Assembly (NCBI RefSeq): GCF_018982885.2 | Contig: NZ_CP081848.1 | Location: 2,852,001-2,916,000 of the forward strand | Direction of reading: 5' to 3' | Source: Polymorphobacter megasporae | GTDB lineage: Bacteria; Pseudomonadota; Alphaproteobacteria; Sphingomonadales; Sphingomonadaceae | Length of the DNA: 64,000 bases | Notes under the pieces: model-generated | The model's input: only the letters and a program-made list of their open reading frames with translations | Told to the model about the DNA's origin: nothing | Database searches by the model: none | Made by a program: the position numbers and the translations under genes | Shown: positions 41,731 through 49,712 of the stretch, piece after piece | Layout of the letters: each line of letters opens with the position of its first letter | Position numbering within the stretch: position 1 is the stretch's first letter

Positions 41731-43098
41731 TTAGACGTCGAGCCGCGCCAGCGACGCCGACATCAACAATAGCGAGGCAACCCCCGGAAAACGATAACGG
41801 AACCGCGTCTCGGGGCCGACGACCTCACTCTCGAGCAGTTCATGCGCAGTCGCAAGTTTGCGCAGTTCGCTTTCGATTGACGCCGGACTGGGGCCGCCCG
41901 GCATCTCGGCCGCGACATCCGCGGCGACGAACCAGCCGTCGGAATACGTTCCGGCTTCGGCCGCCGCGACGAGCAGCGGCCACTGCGCACGCGCCTCTTC
42001 GCGGGCGAGCAGCGATTGGATGCGGCGGGGAAGCGTCGCGTTCCATTCAGTCAGGACGCGCTCGACCGCGAGCTTGGCGTGCGCCGGATCGATCTGCGTG
42101 CGACGCTGGTCGAGCGCGGCTATCCCGGCGCGATGGCCGAGCAACCGGACGAGATACGGCGATCCGTTCGCCATCGTCGAAATCATCTGAACGGCGGCAT
42201 CGGTGAAATAAAGCCCTGCCGCATCCTGCCCGAGGTGAAGGATCTCGGCGACCTCGCCGAGATTGAGCGGACGCATCGGCAGACCGATGATGTTACGGCG
42301 GATCGACGGCGCGAAGCCAATCAGCTCATCGAGGTTCGACGCGACCCCGGTCACGACGAGCTGCACCCGCGCTGCCCGATCCGAGAGGTTCTTGATCAGT
42401 TCGGCAACATCCCGGCGGAAGTGCGGATCGGCGATCCGGTCATACTCGTCGAGGATCAAAATGACCCGTGTACCGACGACATCGGAGAACAGGTCGCTGA
42501 CTTCGCGCGGGCCGAACGGGCCCGCCGGCAGCAGGCTGTCGAAATTGAGCGCCTGCTCGACCTCGACCGTCGTCGGCAGAACGCTGCGATGGTAAAGCAT
42601 CGGAATCTTCGCGGCGAACGCCCGAAAAATCTCGTCGAAACGCCCGTCGGTCCCGCAGCTGCCGTACAGGACGATATAGCGCGCCTCGCGTGCGGTGTCG
42701 GCAAAGACGTGCGCGAGGCTGGTCTTGCCGATCCCGCGCTCGCCGTACACGACAACATGAACGCGCTGCTGCTCAATCGCCGCGATCAGCTGGGTCAGCG
42801 CATCGTGCCGGCCTGAAAAGCGGTCGCGTGTGGTCACCGGCTGCGATGCGCCGAGCGTATCGCGCAGCGCGAGCCGCGCCCGGGCAAGCGTGGGCTCCTC
42901 GCCGACACCCTCGACGTCATCGGATGCCATGGCGGAGAACCGCGGAAGGTCTGACTCGCGGACCGGCGCCGCATCGTCGAGCCATAAAGCGTCGAGGAAG
43001 GCTGGACGCTGACGTGCTGCCGCGTCGGCAAAAGCAGCGGACGACAGTTCCGCTTCAGGCGCCGCGCCGCGCGTCCAGCGTTTAAAAAGAGTTGCCAT
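41731..43098 (-). CDS. AAA-type ATPase of the exopolysaccharide locus
   Basis: A 455-residue cytoplasmic ATPase. After a variable N-terminus of about 90 residues, it has Walker A GERGIGKT at 119-126 and Walker B RVILILDEYD at 211-220, then a sensor-like VVTGVASN and a winged-helix-like C-terminal half. The fold recalls ORC/ExeA-type and archaeal-type ATPases, and differs from the ExeA-like ATPase usual in PEP-CTERM loci. It heads the leftward arm, 162 bases before the glycosyltransferase start, and diverges from the beta-barrel gene. Its role in this locus is unknown. Confidence 0.75.
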   Translation of the reverse strand: MATLFKRWTRGAAPEAELSSAAFADAAARQRPAFLDALWLDDAAPVRESDLPRFSAMASDDVEGVGEEPTLARARLALRDTLGASQPVTTRDRFSGRHDALTQLIAAIEQQRVHVVVYGERGIGKTSLAHVFADTAREARYIVLYGSCGTDGRFDEIFRAFAAKIPMLYHRSVLPTTVEVEQALNFDSLLPAGPFGPREVSDLFSDVVGTRVILILDEYDRIADPHFRRDVAELIKNLSDRAARVQLVVTGVASNLDELIGFAPSIRRNIIGLPMRPLNLGEVAEILHLGQDAAGLYFTDAAVQMISTMANGSPYLVRLLGHRAGIAALDQRRTQIDPAHAKLAVERVLTEWNATLPRRIQSLLAREEARAQWPLLVAAAEAGTYSDGWFVAADVAAEMPGGPSPASIESELRKLATAHELLESEVVGPETRFRYRFPGVASLLLMSASLARLDV

Positions 43099-43180
43099 GT
43101 CCGTCTTAACTCCCGCGCCGGTAGCCCGGATACCGTGCCGGGCCGCAGCGTGCCGTCTATGCCACCACTACTTTAACAAC

Positions 43181-43217
43181 GTCCGGTAATTTCCCTTCCT
43201 TGCGCAAATTGTCCGGT
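43181..43217. promoter_or_regulatory. Repeat pair in the divergent EPS promoter region
   Basis: GTCCGGT occurs twice, at 43181-43187 and 43211-43217, spaced by 30 bases (about three helical turns), with the perfect palindrome TTGCGCAA at 43200-43207 between. They lie in the 217-base gap between the two arms of the locus and could bind a regulator. No promoter boxes are clear; this is suggestive only. Confidence 0.35.
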
Positions 43218-43315
43218 GGAGTGCAAGCCCGGATGGTGATCGTGAGGCAGTTGCGGGTAGGGCGCGGCACTGCTACCGGAACGGCGGGTGGATGGACTGT
43301 CGCAGGAGTTTTAGC

Positions 43316-44590
43316 TTGAGATACAGCGTTGGGCTGCTCACCGCGGTTGGTGCCGTTCTTGTCGCGACGCCAGCGCTCGCGGATGCCTTGTCGGCTCCAG
43401 CTGGCCTGTCGGCGACGGCGACGGGCGAGGTGCTCTACGACAGCAATCAGCTGCGTAGTCTGAGCGCTACGAACTCGCACAGTGACGACATCCGCTATTC
43501 GCCCGCGGGTGTGCTGGACTATAATCACCGGCTAGGGCGTGGAACGATCGCGCTGACCGGTCTCGTCGGCCACGATTTCTTCCAATATAATCACTATCTC
43601 GATCGCAATCGATTTGGTGCCGGTGGTGTTTTGAACCAGAGCATCGGCTCGCGTTGCACCGCCGTCGTCAACGGCAACTATAGCAGCCGGCAGAACGGGA
43701 TTTATTCGTCGAACAATCTCTCGACGATACCGCTCGACCCAACGTTGCCAGTGATCGTGGATGGCCCGCCCGACGACGTCGGCCGATTGATCGACAATCG
43801 CCAGATATTCGCGACCTACGGCGCGAATGCGAATTGCGGATCGCCGGGCGGACGGCTGTCGTTCGGCGGCGGTGTGGTCCGTTCGACGATCGATAACGGA
43901 TCGCAGCTGCGCAGCTTCGCAAATAGCAATTCGATGGTCTACTCGCTGTATGCCGGCCTCGGCGTTTTTCGGCCTGGCCAGCTGCAGATCAACGGCAGCT
44001 ATTCGACGATCGACTACCCCAACCGGTTGATCCCGCTCGGCTCGACCATCTCCCCGGTTGGTCTCAACACCGGGGTCAAGACATACCGTGCCGGGCTGAC
44101 CTATTCCCGCCCGATCGGCGCGAAATTGAGCGGATCGATCGGCTTGTCTTACCTCACCGCGCGGCCCGAAGGCGGGCAGTCCCCGTATAGCGCGCCCGCT
44201 TACGACGTCAGTCTGAACTATCATCCCTCGCCGCGGCTGAGCTTCGCGGCGGTCGGATCGCGGAGCGTGCTGTCGAGTTCGTCGTCCGGCGCGCTGTTCC
44301 GGGTCGTCGATGCGTTCCAGCTGTCTGCTACCTACGACGTGAGCAACACAATTTCGACGCACGCTAATGTGGGGTTAACTGCCAACAACTATAAGCAGCC
44401 CTTCACGATACCGGGAGAAATAGCGCGAGTGAGCGACACGTCGAAGATTGTCGGGGTCGGTATGAATTACGCGCCGAGGCCGCTCTACGATATTGCCGTT
44501 CAGGTCAGCGAAATATTCCGCTCGTCCAATCCAAGACTGTATAACTACGACAGCACCCGGGTCAGTCTCACACTCTCGGTTCATGTCTAG
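43316..44590 (+). CDS. EpsL-like outer membrane beta-barrel protein
   Basis: A 424-residue exported beta-barrel. The signal peptide ends near PALADA, and the body alternates short amphipathic strands with Asn/Ser/Tyr-rich turns, as in the outer membrane proteins of exosortase loci (EpsL type). The C-terminus SLTLSVHV is a typical final strand, though it ends in Val rather than Phe. TTG 43316 has an AGGAG site at 43302-43306; ATG 43292 adds eight residues and lacks a site. It opens the rightward arm. Confidence 0.7.
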   Translation: MRYSVGLLTAVGAVLVATPALADALSAPAGLSATATGEVLYDSNQLRSLSATNSHSDDIRYSPAGVLDYNHRLGRGTIALTGLVGHDFFQYNHYLDRNRFGAGGVLNQSIGSRCTAVVNGNYSSRQNGIYSSNNLSTIPLDPTLPVIVDGPPDDVGRLIDNRQIFATYGANANCGSPGGRLSFGGGVVRSTIDNGSQLRSFANSNSMVYSLYAGLGVFRPGQLQINGSYSTIDYPNRLIPLGSTISPVGLNTGVKTYRAGLTYSRPIGAKLSGSIGLSYLTARPEGGQSPYSAPAYDVSLNYHPSPRLSFAAVGSRSVLSSSSSGALFRVVDAFQLSATYDVSNTISTHANVGLTANNYKQPFTIPGEIARVSDTSKIVGVGMNYAPRPLYDIAVQVSEIFRSSNPRLYNYDSTRVSLTLSVHV

Positions 44591-44606
44591 TCTCAAGGAG
44601 CCGAAC

Positions 44607-45407
44607 ATGCGTCGCCTATTGCTCTTGTGCCTCGCTCTCATCGCTGCGTGGTTGACCGCGAGCGCGCCGGCATTGGCGAAGGATGCGCCGGTTGTGGCGA
44701 GGGATAACGGATACGTCCTCGGGCCAAACGACACGATCGCGGTCCAGGTCTATGGCCAGCCCGATGCCGGCGTGACCACACGGATCAAGGCCGACGGGAC
44801 GATCGTCATGCCGTTGATCGGCACCGTCAAGGCAGAGGGCGCGACGCAGCTCCAGCTCGCCGACACGATCAAGGAAAAGCTCGTCAAGGGCGGCTATTTC
44901 AAGGACCCGTTCGTCAACGTCGAGGTCAGCGCCTATGTGTCGAAGACCGTGAACGTCGCGGGCAAGGTCGCGACCCCGGGCGTCTATCCGCTCGACAAGC
45001 AGTATACCGTGCTCGAGATGCTCCTCAAATCCGGCTGGCTGCGTGAGCAGGGCGCGTCGTACATCTATCTGCGCCGCGCCAACGACAGCAAGGAAATCCG
45101 GCTTGAGACCGAAGCGCTTGTGCGTGGCAGTCCCGACAAGAACCTGATTCTCGCGCCGGGCGACACGTTGTTCGTCCCCGACGCGGATACGTTTTTCGTC
45201 TACGGCCAGATTGCCCACCCGGGTTCTTTCGCGATCACGCCGAACATGACCCTTCGTGAGGCGCTGGCGATCGCCGGCGGCGTAACTTCATCAGGGTCGG
45301 AACGCAAAGTTGCATTGATCCGGGGTGGTGGTAAGGAAGTGAAGGCTGCGATCGACGAGCCCGTACGCAAGGGTGATGTTTATATCGTCAAGGAGCGGTT
45401 GTTTTAA
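44607..45407 (+). CDS. Polysaccharide export protein (Wza/EpsE type)
   Basis: A 266-residue exported protein. After a signal peptide (cleavage near PALAKD), YVLGPNDTIAVQVYGQPD begins the poly-export PES domain and VNVAGKVATPGVYPL and YGQIAHPGSFAIT open two SLBB repeats. It is shorter than E. coli Wza, lacks its C-terminal alpha-barrel helix, and I see no lipobox Cys. It forms the outer-membrane-side channel. ATG 44607 follows AAGGAG at 44595-44600. Confidence 0.87.
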   Translation: MRRLLLLCLALIAAWLTASAPALAKDAPVVARDNGYVLGPNDTIAVQVYGQPDAGVTTRIKADGTIVMPLIGTVKAEGATQLQLADTIKEKLVKGGYFKDPFVNVEVSAYVSKTVNVAGKVATPGVYPLDKQYTVLEMLLKSGWLREQGASYIYLRRANDSKEIRLETEALVRGSPDKNLILAPGDTLFVPDADTFFVYGQIAHPGSFAITPNMTLREALAIAGGVTSSGSERKVALIRGGGKEVKAAIDEPVRKGDVYIVKERLF

Positions 45408-45442
45408 CATCGGTCGATTATCGCGCGCAGGAGTAGCGTCGG

Positions 45443-46846
45443 ATGAGTATCGCCCAATTCCTGCGCATCTTGATGGCGCGCCGGATGATCATAGTCATCA
45501 CCTTGTTCGTGGGATTGGCGTCGGCTCTCGCGCTGTGCTTCATCCTGAAGCCGCGCTATCCGGCGACTGCACGTATCCTGATGGACGTGATCAAGCCTGA
45601 TCCGGTGTCGGGACAGGTCATCGCGTCGAGCTTCGTGCGCGGGTATACCCGGACGCAGATCGAATTGATCACCGACTACCGGGTGGCCGGTGATGTCGTC
45701 GACAAGCTGGGCTGGGAACGCAACCCGCTGATGGTCGAGGACTACCAGAAGAACTCGAACGGCACCGAGGACTTCAGGCGGTACAAGGCGCGCGGTATTA
45801 TTGAGGGCACCGATGCCGAACTGGTCCAGGGAAGCAATATCCTTGAGATCACGTACACGGCGGGTAATCCGATCATTGCGCGTACCGTCGTCAGCGCACT
45901 GCGGTCGGCGTACATCGATGCCAGCCTCCGTTTCCGCACCGACGCTGCAGGCCGTTCGGCGGATTGGTACGTCGATCAGGCACAAAAGGCGCAGCAGGCG
46001 CTGGCCAGTGCCGAAGCCAAGAAGTCGGCTTACGAACGTGAAAACGGGATCGTCATGGCGCCCGGAGGCGCTGATTCCGAAACAATGAAGCTCGAAGCGA
46101 TGCAGAGCGCGATGCTGTCTGCGCGCACCGCTGCGGGCATGGTCGATAGCAACAAGGACATCCGGGCCGATCAGAGCGTTCCGGTGACCTCGATCAAGGC
46201 GCAGCTCAACGGGGTCGAGGATTCGCTGGCGACGGCGAGCCAGAAGCTTGGGACATCGCATCCGACTTACATCGCGCTCGCGGAACGCCGTAAGGTCCTG
46301 CAGCAGCAGCTCGCGCGTGAGACCGCGCTGGCACGTTCGCAGGGTGGCAGCAGCGCCTCGGCGAGCCAAGGCAACGCGTCACGCCTCGAGGCTGAAGTGA
46401 CGGCGCAAAAGGCGAAGGTCCTGGCGCTCAAGCCGCAGCTCGACCAGCTGGCCCAGCTCCAGCGCGAAGTCGACCTTCGCCGATCGCAGTACGAGAAAGC
46501 GGCACAGCGCGCCGCCGATCTCAAGCTCGAGGCCGATGTTTCGGAAACCGGGCTGGTTTCGCTCGGCGACGCGGTCGTCAGTGGCGTTCCTGCGTTTCCG
46601 AACAAGCCGCTGATCCTGGCCCTTGGGGCGGCCGGCGGATTGGGCCTCGGCATCATATTGGCGATTGCGACAGAACTGCTCTCGCGGCGAATTCGCGGTC
46701 CGGAGGATCTAGCCCGTGCGTCGAAGGTCGCTGTACTGGCGGTCATCGCGGGTCCGATCCGGATGACGTTCGGGCAGCGAGTCCTTCGTTTCTTCCATAT
46801 CGGCAGCGAAACGCCGCCAGCGACTGGATTGTCACCCGCCCGATGA
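45443..46846 (+). CDS. Chain-length determinant (Wzz/EpsF type)
   Basis: A 467-residue inner membrane polysaccharide co-polymerase. Two membrane segments (about residues 14-32 and near 388-408) flank a long periplasmic region with coiled coil (AQKAQQALASAEAKKSAYERE and repeated QLARET and LDQLAQLQREV). FPNKPLILALGAAGGLG is the proline-rich motif before the second membrane segment. It sets chain length and works with the ATPase encoded downstream; its stop overlaps that gene by ATGA. Confidence 0.88.
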   Translation: MSIAQFLRILMARRMIIVITLFVGLASALALCFILKPRYPATARILMDVIKPDPVSGQVIASSFVRGYTRTQIELITDYRVAGDVVDKLGWERNPLMVEDYQKNSNGTEDFRRYKARGIIEGTDAELVQGSNILEITYTAGNPIIARTVVSALRSAYIDASLRFRTDAAGRSADWYVDQAQKAQQALASAEAKKSAYERENGIVMAPGGADSETMKLEAMQSAMLSARTAAGMVDSNKDIRADQSVPVTSIKAQLNGVEDSLATASQKLGTSHPTYIALAERRKVLQQQLARETALARSQGGSSASASQGNASRLEAEVTAQKAKVLALKPQLDQLAQLQREVDLRRSQYEKAAQRAADLKLEADVSETGLVSLGDAVVSGVPAFPNKPLILALGAAGGLGLGIILAIATELLSRRIRGPEDLARASKVAVLAVIAGPIRMTFGQRVLRFFHIGSETPPATGLSPAR

Positions 46847-47733
46847 ATACCATCCCGACGAGCTTGGCGACGACGGTCAGTGATGGACGGATCGGTGCCG
46901 ATGCGCCGATCCGCGACGCTCTCCTGCGTCTTGGGCTACTTACCGACGATGAGGCGACGCGGGTTGCGGAGCATCAGGCGGCGCAGGGTGTCGATTTCGA
47001 CCAGGCGGCGCTCCAGCTTGGTTTCATCGGCGCCGAGGAACTCGATCGCGCGCGTGATCAGCTGGTTAACAGCCTCGCCCTCCAGGAGGATGTCCGGCGC
47101 GGCGTGTCCGACGAGCTTGTCGTGCTCAGCGACCCGGTCAGCGCCAAGGCCGAATCGATCAGGCTGTTGCGGACGCAGGTGATCGCCCAGCATATCAAGC
47201 CGGGCCGTCGGGCAATGGCATTCGTTGCACCGGTCGACGGCGTCGGCTGCAGTTATCTTGTCGCCAACCTCGCCGCGGCGCTGTCGCAGGTTGGGACGAA
47301 AACCCTGCTCGTCGATAGCAATCTGCGATCGCCGCGGATCGACCAAATCTTCGGCTTGGCTGCAAATGGTCCCGGCCTGTCGAGCTATCTGTCGCTGCAA
47401 GTGTCGCGTCCCGAGCGCGTCATCCATGCCAATGTGCTGCCCAATCTCTCGGTCATCACTGCGGGACCGCCGGTGTCACGGCCTCAAGAATTGCTGTCGA
47501 GCACGCGGTTTCGCGACGGCATGAACATGCTCCTTCGCGAGTATGACATCGCGCTGTTCGACACGCCGGCGGCGAACAGCTGTGCCGACGCCCTGACGAT
47601 TTCTTCGGTGATCGGCTATGCGGTCATCGTCGCGCGACGCGACAAGACCTTCGTCGGGGATGTCGCGACCTTGGCCGGGCAGCTCGCCGCGGCGCGCAGT
47701 TCGGTCGTCGGTTCGGTTCTGAGCGAATTTTGA
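46843..47733 (+). CDS. EpsG/CpsD-like ATPase with altered P-loop
   Basis: A 296-residue protein like the BY-kinase partner of Wzz. An N-terminal helical module (LLRLGLLTDDEATRVAEHQ) resembles the type II secretion E-protein N-domain of EpsG proteins. The ATPase has Walker A' LLVDSNLR at 155-162 and Walker B ALFDTP at 237-242, but the P-loop reads APVDGVGCS at 129-137, with Cys136 where Lys is expected. There is no C-terminal Tyr cluster. Tyrosine kinase activity is therefore doubtful; it may act as a regulatory partner of the chain-length protein. Confidence 0.8.
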   Translation: MNTIPTSLATTVSDGRIGADAPIRDALLRLGLLTDDEATRVAEHQAAQGVDFDQAALQLGFIGAEELDRARDQLVNSLALQEDVRRGVSDELVVLSDPVSAKAESIRLLRTQVIAQHIKPGRRAMAFVAPVDGVGCSYLVANLAAALSQVGTKTLLVDSNLRSPRIDQIFGLAANGPGLSSYLSLQVSRPERVIHANVLPNLSVITAGPPVSRPQELLSSTRFRDGMNMLLREYDIALFDTPAANSCADALTISSVIGYAVIVARRDKTFVGDVATLAGQLAAARSSVVGSVLSEF

Positions 47734-48617
47734 ACGTGGCGACGATTGCTGATCACGGCCGGCGAACGATCGACTGGCCGCGGCTTTTGTCGGTCCATGC
47801 GCTTCTGTTCGTCGGAGCAACGGCGCTATTCCTGCCGACGATCGCCAGCCTTGGCGTCGGACCGTGGTCGACCGAGGCCGGCGTCCATGGCCCGCTCGTC
47901 CTCGCCACCGGTATCTGGCTGATCGTTCGGCGCAGTGCGGAAATTCGTGCCGCGGCTCAGCCGGGATCGCTCGGCATCGCAGTCGCAGCGATGGCTGTCG
48001 CGGTGATCGGCTATACGTTTGGCCGCGCGTTCGACTTCATCAGTGTCGAAGTCGCGTCGATGCTGCTCGCTTACGGCGCGGTCGCCTACAGCTTCCTCGG
48101 TGCCGCCGTCCTGCGATTGATGTGGTTTCCGATCGTGTATCTCGCGTTCATGATCCCGATCCCGGGCTCGGTACTCGATACGGCGACGCAGCCGCTCAAG
48201 GCGATCGTTTCGCAATCGGTCACCAGCGTCCTCGGCAGCTTTGGCTATCCGGTCGCACGGGTCGGGGTCACGATTTACGTCGCGCAGTATCAGTTGCTCG
48301 TCGAGGACGCATGCGCCGGACTGAATTCGTTGATCAGCTTGACCGCGATCGGCCTGTTCTATGTCTACGTCATGCGCAACACCAATTGGCGCTATTCGGT
48401 GCTGCTGCTCATTCTCGTCCTGCCGATCGCGATCTTGGCGAACTGCATCCGGGTCGCGGCGCTCGTCCTGCTGACTTATTATTTTGGTGACGCCGTCGCG
48501 CAGGGGTTTTTGCACAAATTTGCCGGCATGGTCACTTTCACTTCGGCATTGCTGTTCATCTTCCTTATCGACGCGTTGCTTAGCCCGGTCCGGACGTGGC
48601 TCGAGAAAGCGCGATGA
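47730..48617 (+). CDS. Exosortase (XrtB/XrtV-like)
   Basis: A 295-residue membrane protein with about eight membrane segments. The exosortase active site is present: Cys195 in VEDACAGLNSL, Arg241 in NCIRV and His262 in FLHKFAGM. Family members sort C-terminally tagged proteins to the cell surface. With EpsI and the small accessory protein, the V-type seen in sphingomonads is most likely. TTG 47730 overlaps the EpsG stop; GTG 47736 is an alternative start. The stop overlaps epsI by ATGA. No sorted substrate with a PEP-type C-terminus was seen in the window. Confidence 0.88.
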   Translation: MNVATIADHGRRTIDWPRLLSVHALLFVGATALFLPTIASLGVGPWSTEAGVHGPLVLATGIWLIVRRSAEIRAAAQPGSLGIAVAAMAVAVIGYTFGRAFDFISVEVASMLLAYGAVAYSFLGAAVLRLMWFPIVYLAFMIPIPGSVLDTATQPLKAIVSQSVTSVLGSFGYPVARVGVTIYVAQYQLLVEDACAGLNSLISLTAIGLFYVYVMRNTNWRYSVLLLILVLPIAILANCIRVAALVLLTYYFGDAVAQGFLHKFAGMVTFTSALLFIFLIDALLSPVRTWLEKAR

Positions 48618-49315
48618 TCGATCGGCGCGATATCTTGCTCGGCGGCGGCATGCTGCTGGCGGCGGCCGGCGCGGCGGCGCTGACCCCGCGGCACCATGTC
48701 GAACTACTCCACGGTCGTAAGCTCGACTCGATCATCCCGGAATCGTTTGGCGCGTGGCGCATGACACCCTCAAGTGCATTCGTGCTCCCCAAAACTCCGG
48801 GCAGTCTTGCCGACCGGCTGTACAGCGACACCGTCACCCGCCTGTATGTCGCGCCGAACCAGCTCCCGATCATGATGGTGCTCGCCTACGGCAATTTACA
48901 AAGCGACCTGCTCCAGCTTCACCGGCCGGAGACCTGCTACGCCGCGGTCGGCTTCCAGATATCGAACTCTACTCGGACGGCCCTCCCGGTCGCGCCCAAG
49001 GTTGCGATCCCGCTCCGCGAGTTGACCGCCTCGACGGAAAACCGGGTCGAACCGATCGCCTACTGGACGAGGATTGGCGACTATCTCCCGACCGATAAGC
49101 ATGAACAGCGGACGATGCGGTTCCGAGAGCAGCTTGCTGGGATTATTCCGGACGGTATCCTCGTTCGTTTGTCGACGGTTGCAGAGCCAACCCCCGAGAC
49201 ATTCAAGGCATTGACCGAATTCGGTCGTGCGCTGGTGCTCGGGGTCAAGCCTGCGGACCGTGCCATTCTGATCGGACCGACGCTTGCTGCCGAGCTGTCT
49301 CGGCTGGGCGTCTAG
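48614..49315 (+). CDS. epsI: Exosortase-associated protein EpsI
   Basis: A 233-residue EpsI (DUF3485) protein with one N-terminal membrane anchor or signal (ILLGGGMLLAAAGAAAL). The motif LLQLHRPETCYAAVGFQI is the EpsI hallmark, with a conserved Cys. Its role in the sorting system is unknown; in other bacteria it is encoded after or fused to the exosortase. ATG 48614 is translationally coupled to the exosortase, and its stop overlaps that of the convergent accessory gene. Confidence 0.88.
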   Translation: MIDRRDILLGGGMLLAAAGAAALTPRHHVELLHGRKLDSIIPESFGAWRMTPSSAFVLPKTPGSLADRLYSDTVTRLYVAPNQLPIMMVLAYGNLQSDLLQLHRPETCYAAVGFQISNSTRTALPVAPKVAIPLRELTASTENRVEPIAYWTRIGDYLPTDKHEQRTMRFREQLAGIIPDGILVRLSTVAEPTPETFKALTEFGRALVLGVKPADRAILIGPTLAAELSRLGV

Positions 49316-49554
49316 CCGTGGAAACCGTCGAGCGGGCGAAGCACCACGAAGATAAATGCGAGGGTGGCACCGCCGGCGGCAATCGCGACGAGGTCGTACC
49401 CTTCGTTACCGATATAATTCGTCGCTGCACAACCGACTGCGGCGACGAGATAATGCCACAGCTGGTCGCGGGCCTCACCCTGCGATCGCTGCAGAAAAAG
49501 AACGACCAGTCCTGCAAAGACGATCATTGTCGACCAATCGTAAACGGTCTGCAT
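49312..49554 (-). CDS. Small membrane protein, probable XrtV-system accessory protein
   Basis: An 80-residue protein with three hydrophobic segments: MIVFAGLVVLFLQRS, YLVAAVGCAATNYIG and VAIAAGGATLAFIFVVL. Its start QTVYDWSTMIVFAGLVVLF and the DQLWHYLVAAVGC stretch recall the small accessory proteins that accompany exosortase V in sphingomonads. ATG 49554 has a strong GGGGAG site at 49560-49565, so the longer frame from 49599 is not needed. It is antiparallel to epsI, with a 4-bp overlap of stop codons, and thus has a separate promoter. Confidence 0.7.
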   Translation of the reverse strand: MQTVYDWSTMIVFAGLVVLFLQRSQGEARDQLWHYLVAAVGCAATNYIGNEGYDLVAIAAGGATLAFIFVVLRPLDGFHG

Positions 49555-49712
49555 CGATACTCCCCAAAACAATCCCGCGCCACTTAAGCGTCGGTACACT
49601 ACTACCCAGTATCGAGGCTACAGCCATTGGTTGACAAAACAAATCATGGATCGATGCGGTTTGGCATGATGCCCTGCCGTGGCCGTCGTTGGCGTAAGTT
49701 CGGGGCGACGGT

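Noticed and set aside
42162-43098. The AAA ATPase as a defence STAND NTPase
   Set aside because: It lacks sensor repeats or an effector domain and sits at the head of an EPS operon, so a defence role is not supported.
43099-43315. A sigma-54 promoter for the exosortase locus
   Set aside because: Searched for a TGGCAC-N5-TTGC pattern; only GGCAC without the second box is present.
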